64,000 bases of DNA from Anaerolineae bacterium (GTDB lineage Bacteria; Chloroflexota; Anaerolineae; Aggregatilineales; J027). The notes beneath the pieces were generated by a model. The model was not told the origin of the DNA. It searched no databases and saw only the letters and a program-made list of their open reading frames with translations. The stretch covers positions 62,001-126,000 of the forward strand of contig JAJTXY010000009.1 of NCBI GenBank assembly GCA_021463865.1, in the 5' to 3' direction. Below are positions 1 through 9,772 of the stretch, one piece after another. The translations under genes were made by a program, and so were the position numbers. Position 1 is the first letter of the stretch. Each line of letters begins with the position of its first letter.

Positions 1-3000
1 GCGGCAATGCCCGGCCCAGTATCATGCACTTGAATCAATACGTGGGTCTCGTGTAGGCTGACACTCACCGTAATGATGCCATGCTCAGGGGTATAGCTGA
101 TGGCGTTCACGACCACGTTGGTGATAACTTGGTGCATCCGTTTGGGGTCTAAATGGAGAGTGAGCGGGCCATCCGGGAGTACACGCACCAACTGGATAGA
201 CTTGCGATTGGCGTCTATTTGCTGGTCATCGAGTACCTCTTTAATCAGCCTCACCAGATCAGTAGGGGCAGGCTCAAATGGAATAATCCCCCGTTCAAAT
301 CGAGAGACATTCAACAAGTCTTCGACCAAGCTAATCATGCGTTCAGTGGTACGTTCAATCACATCCACATGAGCATCGAGTTTTTCCGGTTGGCGGCGCA
401 ATAGGTACAAGCGCGTTTTCAGATTTGCCAGCGGGGTGCGGAGTTCGTGGGAGGCATTGGCGACAAAACGGCTCTTTTGAGCTTCGAGGGCCTTCTCTTG
501 ACTAATGTCGCGCACTAACATTAACTGCCAGTGCATGGGACTATCCTGTATACCAGATGAAGTGCTGGTAAGGGCTATTTCAAGCTCAGTGCCATCGCGT
601 CGGAGAAGGGTCAATTGGACACGCTGAATTTTTCGGTCAGATAATTTCTGATCGGTATAACCCCCGTTGAAACGACTGTAGGCACTTAGCAAAAGTTGTT
701 CTTCGCCCTCTGGGCCGAACAGTTCCCGAATCAACTCACCGATTGGGCGACCTACGAGTTCGGAGACAGACAATCCAGTCAGCAGACAGACCGCATTGTT
801 TACAAACTGCACCTGCGATATTTGACTGGTTCGATCATATTCACTGTAGATTACCCCCTCGCCCATCGCGTCCAAAATAGCTTCAAGTTGTGCCCGTTCG
901 CGCTGTAACTGGACGGTGCGTTCAATTACCCGCTCTTCCTGAACAGCGGCTTCATGTTCAACGCCTTCGAGCAACCGCGCATTTTCCATCACAATCGAAA
1001 TCTGGTTGGCTAGGGTTTCCAAAACAGGCTTGTGCTGGGGGCCATAAAAGTCTGGTTGGGTGTGATCAAGGGAAAAATAGCCAATGACCTCCCCCATACT
1101 GACAATCGGAGCTACCACCCATGAACGAATCCATTCAAAGGCTTCGATTCGGAGGTCTTGGCCTTCATAAGGGAGTCTGGAAATAATAATCACCTGTGGG
1201 TTTTGCTTCAGCCGATTGATGATGTCACTATCATCTTCGGTAAACACGGAGGCATAGGCCTCCTCCTCCACCCCAAAACGGTCATAGCCCACCCCAACCG
1301 AAAGTCGCCATTCATGCTCACGTTTCATCCAAACGCCAGCCGCATCATAGGGCACCACACGCGCGACCTGTTCCAATATCTTGGGCAAAATTTCTTGTTG
1401 ATGCAACGACCCGGTGAGGACAATCCCAATGTCACGCAGGGTATCAGCCAAAACCCGCTGCTGACGTTCAGATTCATAGAGTTGGGCATTGTGAATGGCG
1501 ATGCCCACTTGATCAGCAAAAGCCACCAAGCGGTCAGCATCTTTCTGTTTGAAAAAACCCACCGTTCGGCTGTCGAGATTCAAAAACCCGATCATGTTGC
1601 CTTCACGTCGGATGGGGGTGCTTACATAAGACCGGATCCAAGAGAGATAAGGCATATCGAACCAACTGTCGAGCACCCTGACGTCGGCTACAATGGTCGG
1701 AAGTCCGGTCTCAAACATCTGGCGCAAGTGTTCGGCTTCGATAAAATGCAGGCGGCTATTTTGGACATATTCAAGCTCTTGGGTGCTATAGCCATTGGCT
1801 CGCACAACCGTCACACTGGCATTATCGGGATTAATCAGCATGATATTGGCAGCATCATGCGGAACTACACGGGCAATATACAGCAAAATTTGACCGAGGA
1901 CTTCGCTTAAATCAAGGGTGCGGCTTATGGCGGTGTTGGCGTCGCGCAGGGCCTCGGCAAAAAGCCGTTGGTCACGTTCTAGCTCAAAAAGTCGGGCATT
2001 TTCAAGGGCCACCCCAATCTGATCGGCAAAAGCCTGTAATCGCTGTGCATCCGTTGCATTAAAAGACTTGGCTCGACTGCTATCCAAATGGATAAACCCG
2101 ATGACCTCTTGATCGCAGATAATTGGGGCAGCCACCGTTGACTCTATCCAAGCCGCTTCAGGCAGAGGTACCCAGTCTGTGAACTCTTTGACAACCGGAA
2201 TCACAAGGGGTTGGTGGGTGAGGATCATCTGTTGTAGATTGGGCGTTTTGGCGACTTCGAGCACAATGTTTTGGATAAAACGTCGCCGCTCCGGTTCTTC
2301 ATATCCGCTGAATTTGGCGACGGTGGCCCGGGTTTTTGTTTCGTCCAGCAACATGATATTGGCGGAATCGTAACGAACCATACGATCCACATTGGCTAAA
2401 ACCTGAGCCAGCACTTCATCAAAGGTCAGTGCGCTGTTGATGGCAGCAGCAGTATCACGGAGGGCCTCCGCAAAAAGCCGCTGTTCTCGTTCCAATTTCA
2501 ACAACCGCGCATTTTCTAAAGTCACCCCCACCTGCCCGGCAAAGGCCACCAACCGATCTCGATGATCTTCGTTATAAAAACCGGGGGAGGCGCTGTCTAG
2601 GTTGATAAAACCGATGACCGTATCGGCTCGCATAATTGGGGCGCCAACCCAAGAGCGAATCCATTGCTCATTTTCATGCACGGTCCAGCGGGGTTCTTTT
2701 TGTACATCCGGCAAGACTTTTGGTCGGCGGGTTTCAACCATCTCCTGTAGAATCGGCATCCCAAGTACATTGAGGCCAACCACTCTGGAAAACTCGGCAA
2801 ACCCCAAGTCAATCCCATAACCGTGACTGCCTGCTACATGCCCAAATCCGGTTGCTGGATCAAACAATAATATGTTGGCACCGTCGTGCGGCACGACCCG
2901 CCCCAAATACTCCAATATTCGGCTTAGAGCCTCTTGTTCATCGGCGGCACTACTAATCGCATTGGCAGAATCGCGGAGTGCTTCAGCGAAAATCCGTTGG

Positions 3001-5498
3001 TCGCGTTCACTTTCTAGCAACGTGACTAGGCGTAATTCCACTGATTTATATTCGGTAATGTCCTCCAATACGCCTGCTACACGATAGAAACTCCCATTGG
3101 CATCATGTACTGGAAAAGTTCTTGACCATATCCAGCGGATTTCACCATCCGAAGGCCGTCGAATTTGCACCTCAATATCGGTGGCTTCCCCGTGTCGGCT
3201 ACGAATAAACATGCGGCGCATGGCGGCACGATATTCAGGCAAGACATCGGCTAGATGGGCGCTGGCAGAAGAGTAGACATCTTCACGAGGACGCCCCCAC
3301 GTGGCCTCAAACGCAGGGCTGACATACAGCACTTTTTCAAAATCAGCCGAGGTCATCCAAAAGACTTCGCGGATATTCTCGGTAAGCTGGCGGAATCGTT
3401 CTTCACTGGCCCGCAGTTCTTCAACGGCTTGGCGGCGCTCGGTAATGTCTCGGCTGGTGGTAATCACGGCCCGGACAGCCGGGTTGTTCAAGAGATTTGT
3501 GGTAGTTGCCTCCAAGATGCGCCACGCCCCATCCTTGTGGCGACTGCGATAGACAACGGTTGGAGAGGCAGATGCAACCGACGCTAGGCCTCCTCCCAAA
3601 AACCTATTCGACAAATCCATCATATCTGTGGCATGGACATAATCCAGAATATTGTGCCCAACACGCTCGCTTGTTGCATAACCAAGAATGCGTTCAATGG
3701 ATGGGCTTTCGTATTGAATTGTTCCAGCCTCATCTACAAGGGTAATGATGTCCGAGGTGTTTTCAATCAGTGCTCGAAAATAGGCTTCGCTATAGCGCAG
3801 ACTGTCTTCAGCCCGCAAGCGCTCGGTCAATTCTTGCTGCAAGGAAGCATACAAATAGGCATTATCTAGGGCAATCGCGGCAAGTTCAGCAAAGCGCGTC
3901 AGTAACTCGATTTCCCCCTGTGTAAATTGTCGGGCCGGGTCTTGATAGCCCAAATTTAGAACGCCTGATACGAGGGGACCAACCTTTAGGGGAACTCCGA
4001 CAACAGCATGTAGAAGACCACGTGGGAGATTCGAATGTCGTCCTTCCCACGCATCATAGTCGCTCAGGCAAATCACCTGTCCGGTCTCCCAAACCTTACC
4101 TGCCAAGCCCACGCCAAGTTTGGCCTCTTCATCGGGATAGGTACTTTTTAGAACCCCAATCGAAGCGCCAACTCGCATCCGTCCATCGGTTGGATTAAGC
4201 ACCTGAATGGAGCCATGATCGGCCTCGACGAGACGGGCAGCCCGCTCCAAAATGTCTTGCAGTAGGTCTTTGAGTTTTAGACGGCTGGTCAGGGCAATGG
4301 CGGTTTCATGCAGGGCTGAAAGATAGTCATTTTGCCGCTTTAGATGGGCCTCACTCCGTTGTCGTTCGGACAATTCTTTCTGGAGTGACCCATAAAGCTG
4401 CGTGGTATCAAGCGCTATGGAAGCCAGTTGCCCAAATCGCCCCAAGAGGGCCACTTGATCGGGGGTAAACTTGCGACCCGGTTCGACATATGAAAGGGAA
4501 AGCACCCCCAAGACACGGCCTTCAGAGATGAGAGGAACGCCTATCGAAGCATGGACGAGGTTCTTCGCAAAATGTGGCAAGCGCCCCGGCCAAGTATCGT
4601 AATCATCCAAGACAAGTGGTTCAGCACTCTCCCAGATTTTTCCAACAAACCCCTCACCAAGTTGCACCACACCACCGGATGTTTTTTCATACACCCCCAA
4701 CAATACACGGGGTTCGAATGATTTTCCATCTGCCGATATTAGATAGATATTGCCATGTTGGGTGTCGGCTAATTGGGCAGCACGCTCTAAGATTACTTGC
4801 AGCAAGTTTTCGAGTTTTTGCCGACTCATCAACGCCAGTGCGGTCTCGTGCAGCGCTTCCAAATAGCTATTTTGTTGAGTGAGGGTCTTTTGATTACCGA
4901 CGGTGGAATTCTTCCATTCATCCATTAGCCGCTGCCGTAGAAAGGAGGTAAATATGACAAAAATGGAGACGATAAAAATAAATTGGGTGGCAAAATAGAG
5001 GTCTTCCCACTTTACATCCGGGATCAAAAAATAGCTTAGAACAACCGTCAAAATATAGAGTAGCGAAATTATAGCGGTTGTTCGCGTTGGGTAGAGCAGG
5101 CTGCACATCAGAATCGGAATCACGAAATAGATGAGACCATCCGGTACATCTTCGGATGCAAAGTCAAGGCCGACAATGATTAATAAGGTGATTGGAATGG
5201 AAATCAAGACGATGGCGGCGGCAACATGGAAATAGGCAGCACGATTGAACCAGTAGGCTGCCAGCAGGACGAATACCATGCTAACGCCAGCCTGCACTAC
5301 CACTTCCGAAAAAAGATTTTCCGGCTGAAAAAAAAGGACTGTCGAAGCCGTCAGTCCTAAAGATAACCCAATTAAGATGACAACGATCATCGAAAGCAAG
5401 CGCCGCCGCTGTTGGAGGTTGAATTCCGCTAAGGCAGGATCACTCCAAAAACCTCGCCAGCGCTTAAGACGATCTTGGGTTGGCTTGTTCCCCGACAT
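1..5498 (-). CDS. Multi-GAF/PAS membrane sensor histidine kinase, cut by left edge
   Basis: Reading the complement from an ATG at 5498 gives an open frame of at least 1832 residues that runs off the window. Order: about six hydrophobic membrane segments (residues ~27-190), two GAF domains (~213-358, ~394-543), two PAS domains (~571-683, ~702-813), four more GAF domains (~842-990, ~1017-1160, ~1188-1333, ~1357-1497), a third PAS (~1537-1667), then HisKA with the phospho-acceptor in ASHELRTPL (His about 1684). The N box (VVNAISYTPE) and the first glycine box (HDTGPGIA) of the ATPase domain are the last things visible. It is expected to autophosphorylate and pass phosphate to a response regulator outside the window; ligands are unknown. 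GAF3-GAF6 resemble one another and look internally duplicated. The start lies 14 bases after the murF-alr stop, with an AGGA-type ribosome site, so the two are probably co-transcribed. Confidence 0.93.
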   Translation of the reverse strand, partial: MSGNKPTQDRLKRWRGFWSDPALAEFNLQQRRRLLSMIVVILIGLSLGLTASTVLFFQPENLFSEVVVQAGVSMVFVLLAAYWFNRAAYFHVAAAIVLISIPITLLIIVGLDFASEDVPDGLIYFVIPILMCSLLYPTRTTAIISLLYILTVVLSYFLIPDVKWEDLYFATQFIFIVSIFVIFTSFLRQRLMDEWKNSTVGNQKTLTQQNSYLEALHETALALMSRQKLENLLQVILERAAQLADTQHGNIYLISADGKSFEPRVLLGVYEKTSGGVVQLGEGFVGKIWESAEPLVLDDYDTWPGRLPHFAKNLVHASIGVPLISEGRVLGVLSLSYVEPGRKFTPDQVALLGRFGQLASIALDTTQLYGSLQKELSERQRSEAHLKRQNDYLSALHETAIALTSRLKLKDLLQDILERAARLVEADHGSIQVLNPTDGRMRVGASIGVLKSTYPDEEAKLGVGLAGKVWETGQVICLSDYDAWEGRHSNLPRGLLHAVVGVPLKVGPLVSGVLNLGYQDPARQFTQGEIELLTRFAELAAIALDNAYLYASLQQELTERLRAEDSLRYSEAYFRALIENTSDIITLVDEAGTIQYESPSIERILGYATSERVGHNILDYVHATDMMDLSNRFLGGGLASVASASPTVVYRSRHKDGAWRILEATTTNLLNNPAVRAVITTSRDITERRQAVEELRASEERFRQLTENIREVFWMTSADFEKVLYVSPAFEATWGRPREDVYSSASAHLADVLPEYRAAMRRMFIRSRHGEATDIEVQIRRPSDGEIRWIWSRTFPVHDANGSFYRVAGVLEDITEYKSVELRLVTLLESERDQRIFAEALRDSANAISSAADEQEALSRILEYLGRVVPHDGANILLFDPATGFGHVAGSHGYGIDLGFAEFSRVVGLNVLGMPILQEMVETRRPKVLPDVQKEPRWTVHENEQWIRSWVGAPIMRADTVIGFINLDSASPGFYNEDHRDRLVAFAGQVGVTLENARLLKLEREQRLFAEALRDTAAAINSALTFDEVLAQVLANVDRMVRYDSANIMLLDETKTRATVAKFSGYEEPERRRFIQNIVLEVAKTPNLQQMILTHQPLVIPVVKEFTDWVPLPEAAWIESTVAAPIICDQEVIGFIHLDSSRAKSFNATDAQRLQAFADQIGVALENARLFELERDQRLFAEALRDANTAISRTLDLSEVLGQILLYIARVVPHDAANIMLINPDNASVTVVRANGYSTQELEYVQNSRLHFIEAEHLRQMFETGLPTIVADVRVLDSWFDMPYLSWIRSYVSTPIRREGNMIGFLNLDSRTVGFFKQKDADRLVAFADQVGIAIHNAQLYESERQQRVLADTLRDIGIVLTGSLHQQEILPKILEQVARVVPYDAAGVWMKREHEWRLSVGVGYDRFGVEEEAYASVFTEDDSDIINRLKQNPQVIIISRLPYEGQDLRIEAFEWIRSWVVAPIVSMGEVIGYFSLDHTQPDFYGPQHKPVLETLANQISIVMENARLLEGVEHEAAVQEERVIERTVQLQRERAQLEAILDAMGEGVIYSEYDRTSQISQVQFVNNAVCLLTGLSVSELVGRPIGELIRELFGPEGEEQLLLSAYSRFNGGYTDQKLSDRKIQRVQLTLLRRDGTELEIALTSTSSGIQDSPMHWQLMLVRDISQEKALEAQKSRFVANASHELRTPLANLKTRLYLLRRQPEKLDAHVDVIERTTERMISLVEDLLNVSRFERGIIPFEPAPTDLVRLIKEVLDDQQIDANRKSIQLVRVLPDGPLTLHLDPKRMHQVITNVVVNAISYTPEHGIITVSVSLHETHVLIQVHDTGPGIA

Positions 5499-5512
5499 TC
5501 CTATACATCCTA

Positions 5513-8104
5513 CTACTTTACGCGCGGCACTCGGGCCAAAATGGTGCTGACCAATTCATAGTTAATGGTTTCAAGCCGTTCAGCCGCCTCTTCTGCGGTA
5601 ATCCGCGCTTTACCTTGTCGCCCGATCAGGACAACTTCATCCCCAATTTTGACATCTTCAATGTCGGTGACATTAATAGTGGTTTGATCCATGCTGACCC
5701 GCCCGACAATGGGAGCTTCTTGACCATGTACCAAGACATGTCCCCAATGTTGGGGAGCACGGCGAAAACCATCGGCATAACCCACCGGGATGACGGCGAT
5801 TTTTTCTGGCCCGATGGTACGGTAGGTCTTGCCATAGCCAATGTAGGCCCCACTGGAAAAACGCTTGACTTGGGCGATGGTCGTTTTCCATGTCAGGGCG
5901 GGGATAAAATCTTCGGGTAGTTGACAGAGGGAACTAGGGTGTAGGCCGTGCATGGCGATCCCCGCCCGTACCATATTGAAGCGGGCATGAGGAAATTGCA
6001 GCAATCCGGCTGAGTTGGCGGCATGAATGTAACGGAAGGTATAGCCAGCCGCCAAAAGTGGCCCAATCGCGCCTTCAAAACGCTCGATCTGAAATTCGGT
6101 ATAGGCCTCATCATCGTCGGCGGACGCAAAGTGGGTAAAAATGCCCTCAATTTCGAGATGCTGCATCTTGGTCAGGATGCGGAAAAATTGGGGCACGTCT
6201 TCCGGCATAAGCCCCAAGCGCCCCATCCCGGTATCCACTTTGACATGGACACGCACTCTTGAATTCATCTCGGTGGCTACCCGTTCAAAAGCACGTGCCA
6301 GTTCAATATCATACAGGGTGACGGTCACGTTATAGCGGATCGCCAAACCAGTCGCCCATGCCGGGGTATAACCCAAGACCAAAATCGGCGCGGTAATACC
6401 GGCATCGCGGAGTTCAATCGCTTCATTGATGCTGGCGACCCCTAAATAGGTGGCACCGTTCAATAGGGCGGTTGTGCTGACGGCTATTGCGCCGTGTCCA
6501 TAGGCGTTGGCCTTGACCACCGCCATCATTTCGACCTCCGGGCCGATGATTTCTTTGATACGGCGGACATTATGGGCCACGGCGTCCATGTCAATGTGCA
6601 GCCATGTGGGACGGGCAGGCCGATCCATCCACACCGAATCAAAGGCACTTTCTTGACGGGCCAACAATACGGAATCGTTCGGGTCAGCCAATAATTCACG
6701 CACCACCCGCTCCATACGGGCGGCTTGACTGCCCTTAACCAGCACAATATCGTCGGGGCCAAGTTTGTCTTTGATAGATTGGGCAGCGTCTTGAGCCGAA
6801 TAGGTCATATGGATTTGGCTGAGGGGCAGACCGCTATCCTGTGCGCTGCGGGCAATTTCGGTAGCCAGTTCGCCTTTGGTGACTAATTCTTGGGTAACTT
6901 CGGCCACGCGCTCCCCAACTTGACGATGCCCACGCAAACTGGATGCGCCGAGTCCGGTCATATCGCCCATTACGCAGTAGATACGCCCGGTTTGGGGAAC
7001 TTCATCAGCACTTTTGCCACGACGGGGACGCTGAATTTCCTCAACCCATTCCAATGCCGATAAGGTGTTTTCAAGACTAGCAGAATAGGTATCGTCTACA
7101 ATTTGCGCCCCATTATGCCCATTTAAAGGACGCATCCGCCCCGGCATGGGTTCCAATTCGGTCAAGACATGCAGGCTATCTTCCATTGGCACATCAAAAC
7201 AGAGGCCCATTGCTGTCGCCATGATGACACTGTAGAGTTGATGCACCCCCAGTAGCGGTGTCCATTTGCCGATATAACGCTGGTTGCCATAACGCAGATC
7301 AAAGCCAGTTTTGTAACGACCCACCAGCACATTAAAGGCTGTCAAATCCGCCCCAAACGCACTGCCTGTTAAATCCACACTGACGGTCATGACCGAGGCT
7401 TTGGTGGCGGTTTGCATCTTGCGAACCATCGGATCATCGTAATTTAAGATGGCAATGCCGTCTTCGGGAAGGGATTCAAGCAATACTCTTTTTTCGGCAG
7501 CGATGCTCTCAATCGTGCCAAAGCGGTCTAGGTGTGAATGTCCAATATTGGTGACGACCCCCACCATCGGCTTGGTGGCCTTGACCATTTCGGCCATCTC
7601 GCCAAATTGATCTACCCCAAATTCGAGAACGGCCAATTGATAATCCGCCGTCAGTTTGCCGAGGGCCATTGGCAGACCAAAGCGGCCATTAAAGCTACCC
7701 GGATTTTTGTAGACCTTATATTTTGTATCGAGTACCGCCGCAATTGCTTCTTTTGTGGTAGACTTGCCGCTGCTGCCAGCTACCGCGATGACGCTGACGC
7801 CATATTTGGTGATGACACGCTCTGTCCACCGCAGCAAGGCTTTTTCGACATCGCGCATGACAACGACAGTGAGGCCATCGGTGTCAAAGCTGGGTGGATG
7901 GGTACACATTATGCCCGTCACCCCTTTGGCAACAGCATCTTCCATATAGTCGTGTCCATCGCCTTGCGTGGTTTTGACAGCAACAAATATCTGCCCCGCT
8001 TGGGCACGGCGCGAGTCAAAACAAAAATTCGTGAAGATTTGGCTGTTCGGCTCACCAAAAAGCTGACCGTCGGCGGCTTCTAGGATGTCATACAGGTTGA
8101 TCAT
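5513..8104 (-). CDS. Bifunctional MurF (UDP-MurNAc-tripeptide:D-Ala-D-Ala ligase) / alanine racemase
   Basis: One 863-residue frame carries two cell-wall enzymes. The N-terminal half (1 to ~490) is a Mur ligase with the ATP loop GSSGKST at residues 110-116; MurF adds D-Ala-D-Ala to the UDP-MurNAc tripeptide in the cytoplasm. The C-terminal part (~495-863) is a PLP-dependent alanine racemase: the PLP lysine is in AVVKANAYGHG (Lys531) and the second catalytic base is in IGYGKTY (Tyr757). So the protein both makes D-alanine and attaches the dipeptide (the D-Ala-D-Ala ligase Ddl is not in the window). Fusions in this order are known from other bacteria, notably Bacteroidota. It is divergent from the phosphohexomutase gene (92-base gap) and followed closely by the sensor kinase. 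Confidence 0.95.
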   Translation of the reverse strand: MINLYDILEAADGQLFGEPNSQIFTNFCFDSRRAQAGQIFVAVKTTQGDGHDYMEDAVAKGVTGIMCTHPPSFDTDGLTVVVMRDVEKALLRWTERVITKYGVSVIAVAGSSGKSTTKEAIAAVLDTKYKVYKNPGSFNGRFGLPMALGKLTADYQLAVLEFGVDQFGEMAEMVKATKPMVGVVTNIGHSHLDRFGTIESIAAEKRVLLESLPEDGIAILNYDDPMVRKMQTATKASVMTVSVDLTGSAFGADLTAFNVLVGRYKTGFDLRYGNQRYIGKWTPLLGVHQLYSVIMATAMGLCFDVPMEDSLHVLTELEPMPGRMRPLNGHNGAQIVDDTYSASLENTLSALEWVEEIQRPRRGKSADEVPQTGRIYCVMGDMTGLGASSLRGHRQVGERVAEVTQELVTKGELATEIARSAQDSGLPLSQIHMTYSAQDAAQSIKDKLGPDDIVLVKGSQAARMERVVRELLADPNDSVLLARQESAFDSVWMDRPARPTWLHIDMDAVAHNVRRIKEIIGPEVEMMAVVKANAYGHGAIAVSTTALLNGATYLGVASINEAIELRDAGITAPILVLGYTPAWATGLAIRYNVTVTLYDIELARAFERVATEMNSRVRVHVKVDTGMGRLGLMPEDVPQFFRILTKMQHLEIEGIFTHFASADDDEAYTEFQIERFEGAIGPLLAAGYTFRYIHAANSAGLLQFPHARFNMVRAGIAMHGLHPSSLCQLPEDFIPALTWKTTIAQVKRFSSGAYIGYGKTYRTIGPEKIAVIPVGYADGFRRAPQHWGHVLVHGQEAPIVGRVSMDQTTINVTDIEDVKIGDEVVLIGRQGKARITAEEAAERLETINYELVSTILARVPRVK

Positions 8105-8196
8105 GAGTTTGTCTCGAAATGAAGATTGACCATATTTAATCCGTTATTTTCAGTTTACCTGAGTTTCGCTTGCAGTGACAGTAAAGGAGCACATAC

Positions 8197-9615
8197 ATGG
8201 CCCAAATTAGGAGCAATATCTTTCGGAAATATGACATTCGGGGAATGGTGGCGGGCGCTGACCCAGAATTAACACCCCAAGTCGCCGAACTTGTAGGCAA
8301 AGCCTATGGCTCATATATCCAGCGGTCATTTGGCATGAAACAGATTTTTGTTGGGGGCGACAACCGCCTTAGCACCCCGCCCTTAAAAGATGCCATTATT
8401 AAAGGACTGGCAAACACCGGGGTACGGGTGGTAGATGTCGGGTTTGTGATGACGCCGACGGTTTATTATGCCGCCGCGTCGAACGTCAACTCCGCCGGGA
8501 TTATGATTACGGGTAGCCATTTGAATACCCAGTATAACGGCATCAAGATGGCCTATGGTAAATTGGCAATGGCGGATGCTCAAATCCAAGACCTGCTACA
8601 CATGATTCAAAATGATGATTTTAATGTCGCGCAGGGCGAGGTTGTGCAAGATTTTGAGATGATCCACCGCCACATGAAAACCATTCAGGGCATGGTCAAG
8701 ATGGGCAGCCGTAAGCTCAAGGTAGTGGTGGATTCTGGTAATGGTCTCAGCGGCACGTATGTCCCCCCGGTGATGGAGGCCCTCGGCATTGAGGTGGTCT
8801 GCTTGTTCTGTGAATCGGACGGCACGTTCCCCAATCACCTGCCCAATCCTGAAGACCCAGAATTGACCAAAGACCTTGAAGCTAAGGTGGTGGAGGTTGG
8901 GGCAGATTTCGGGATCGGCTTTGATGGGGACGCGGATCGCTGTGGGCTGATTGACGATCATGGGCATCATGTGTCGGCGGATCGGTTGATTGCCCTCCTC
9001 GCTCAAGATATGTTAACCCGTCACCCCGGCGCAAAAATTGTCTATGACGTTAAAGCCAGTCAGATGCTGGATGATGTCATTCGGGCAGCGGGTGGTGAAC
9101 CGATTATGTGGAAGAGCGGCCACAGCCTGATGAAACTGAAGATGAAAGAAGTAGGGGCACTACTCGGTGGTGAAGTCAGTGGGCATATTTTCATCGGGGA
9201 GGATTATTACGGCTTTGATGATGCTCCATTGGTTGCACTCAAGACCCTCGAAATTCTTTCCAAACAGCAAGACTCGCTGAGTGCCATTTTGGGTCGGATG
9301 CCTGCGATGCTGGCGACCCCAGAAATCATCCTTAGCACGCCGGATGCTGTTAAATTTGAGATTATTAATGAACTGAAATCCAAACTGTCGGCGGAGTTCC
9401 CGGTCATTGATGTAGACGGGGCACGGGTGCAATTTGGCAAAGGCTGGGGTTTGGTACGTGCTAGCAACACGCAACCAGCTATCACGCTACGTTTTGAGGC
9501 TCCGACTGCACCGGAGTTGGTGAACTATATGCAGCGGTTTAGCAGTCTGTTGAGCAAGTATGGCGAAATTGATCAGACCAAGCTAAAAGCACAGATTAGC
9601 GCATTTTCCAAATAA
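8197..9615 (+). CDS. Phosphomannomutase/phosphoglucomutase
   Basis: A 472-residue alpha-D-phosphohexomutase that interconverts hexose 1- and 6-phosphates through a phosphoserine. Visible signatures: the active-site serine loop ITGSHLNTQYNGIK (about residues 107-120), the metal loop GFDGDADRCG, the sugar-specificity loop GGEVSGH and the C-terminal phosphate-binding loop RASNTQPAITLRFE. The serine loop departs from the common TASHNP form (SHLN instead of SHNP) but keeps Ser-His. Start chosen at ATG with AAAGGAG just upstream. It probably supplies mannose-1-phosphate for GDP-mannose, which gmd and rmd near 54-56 kb would use. A terminator follows. Substrate preference between mannose and glucose cannot be decided from sequence. 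Confidence 0.93.
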   Translation: MAQIRSNIFRKYDIRGMVAGADPELTPQVAELVGKAYGSYIQRSFGMKQIFVGGDNRLSTPPLKDAIIKGLANTGVRVVDVGFVMTPTVYYAAASNVNSAGIMITGSHLNTQYNGIKMAYGKLAMADAQIQDLLHMIQNDDFNVAQGEVVQDFEMIHRHMKTIQGMVKMGSRKLKVVVDSGNGLSGTYVPPVMEALGIEVVCLFCESDGTFPNHLPNPEDPELTKDLEAKVVEVGADFGIGFDGDADRCGLIDDHGHHVSADRLIALLAQDMLTRHPGAKIVYDVKASQMLDDVIRAAGGEPIMWKSGHSLMKLKMKEVGALLGGEVSGHIFIGEDYYGFDDAPLVALKTLEILSKQQDSLSAILGRMPAMLATPEIILSTPDAVKFEIINELKSKLSAEFPVIDVDGARVQFGKGWGLVRASNTQPAITLRFEAPTAPELVNYMQRFSSLLSKYGEIDQTKLKAQISAFSK

Positions 9616-9634
9616 CCCCGCCCTGAAAATCGGA

Positions 9635-9670
9635 AAAAATGGGCGAGTCCACCGATTCGCCTATTTTTTT
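9635..9670 (+). terminator. Rho-independent terminator after the phosphohexomutase
   Basis: Stem GGCGA (9642-9646) with TCGCC (9657-9661), extended outwards by A/T pairs, and ending in a run of T at 9664-9670. Confidence 0.8.
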
Positions 9671-9692
9671 ACCTCCTTTATCAATTCTCGAA

Positions 9693-9722
9693 TTGAAACT
9701 GAATTCACAAGTATTGTATTAT
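9693..9722 (+). promoter_or_regulatory. Sigma70-like promoter for the zinc-ribbon gene
   Basis: TTGAAA (9693-9698), an 18-base spacer and TATTAT (9717-9722) lie about 50 bases before the coding start. Predicted by eye only. Confidence 0.55.
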
Positions 9723-9772
9723 TTTAGGGTATACAACCTTGTTGCTACTCCTCGCGGGGGATGGGTATTTTC

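Noticed and set aside
1158-1910. A 250-codon plus-strand open frame opposite the sensor kinase
   Set aside because: It is a mirror of GAF-coding sequence on the other strand, with no ribosome site and no recognisable fold.
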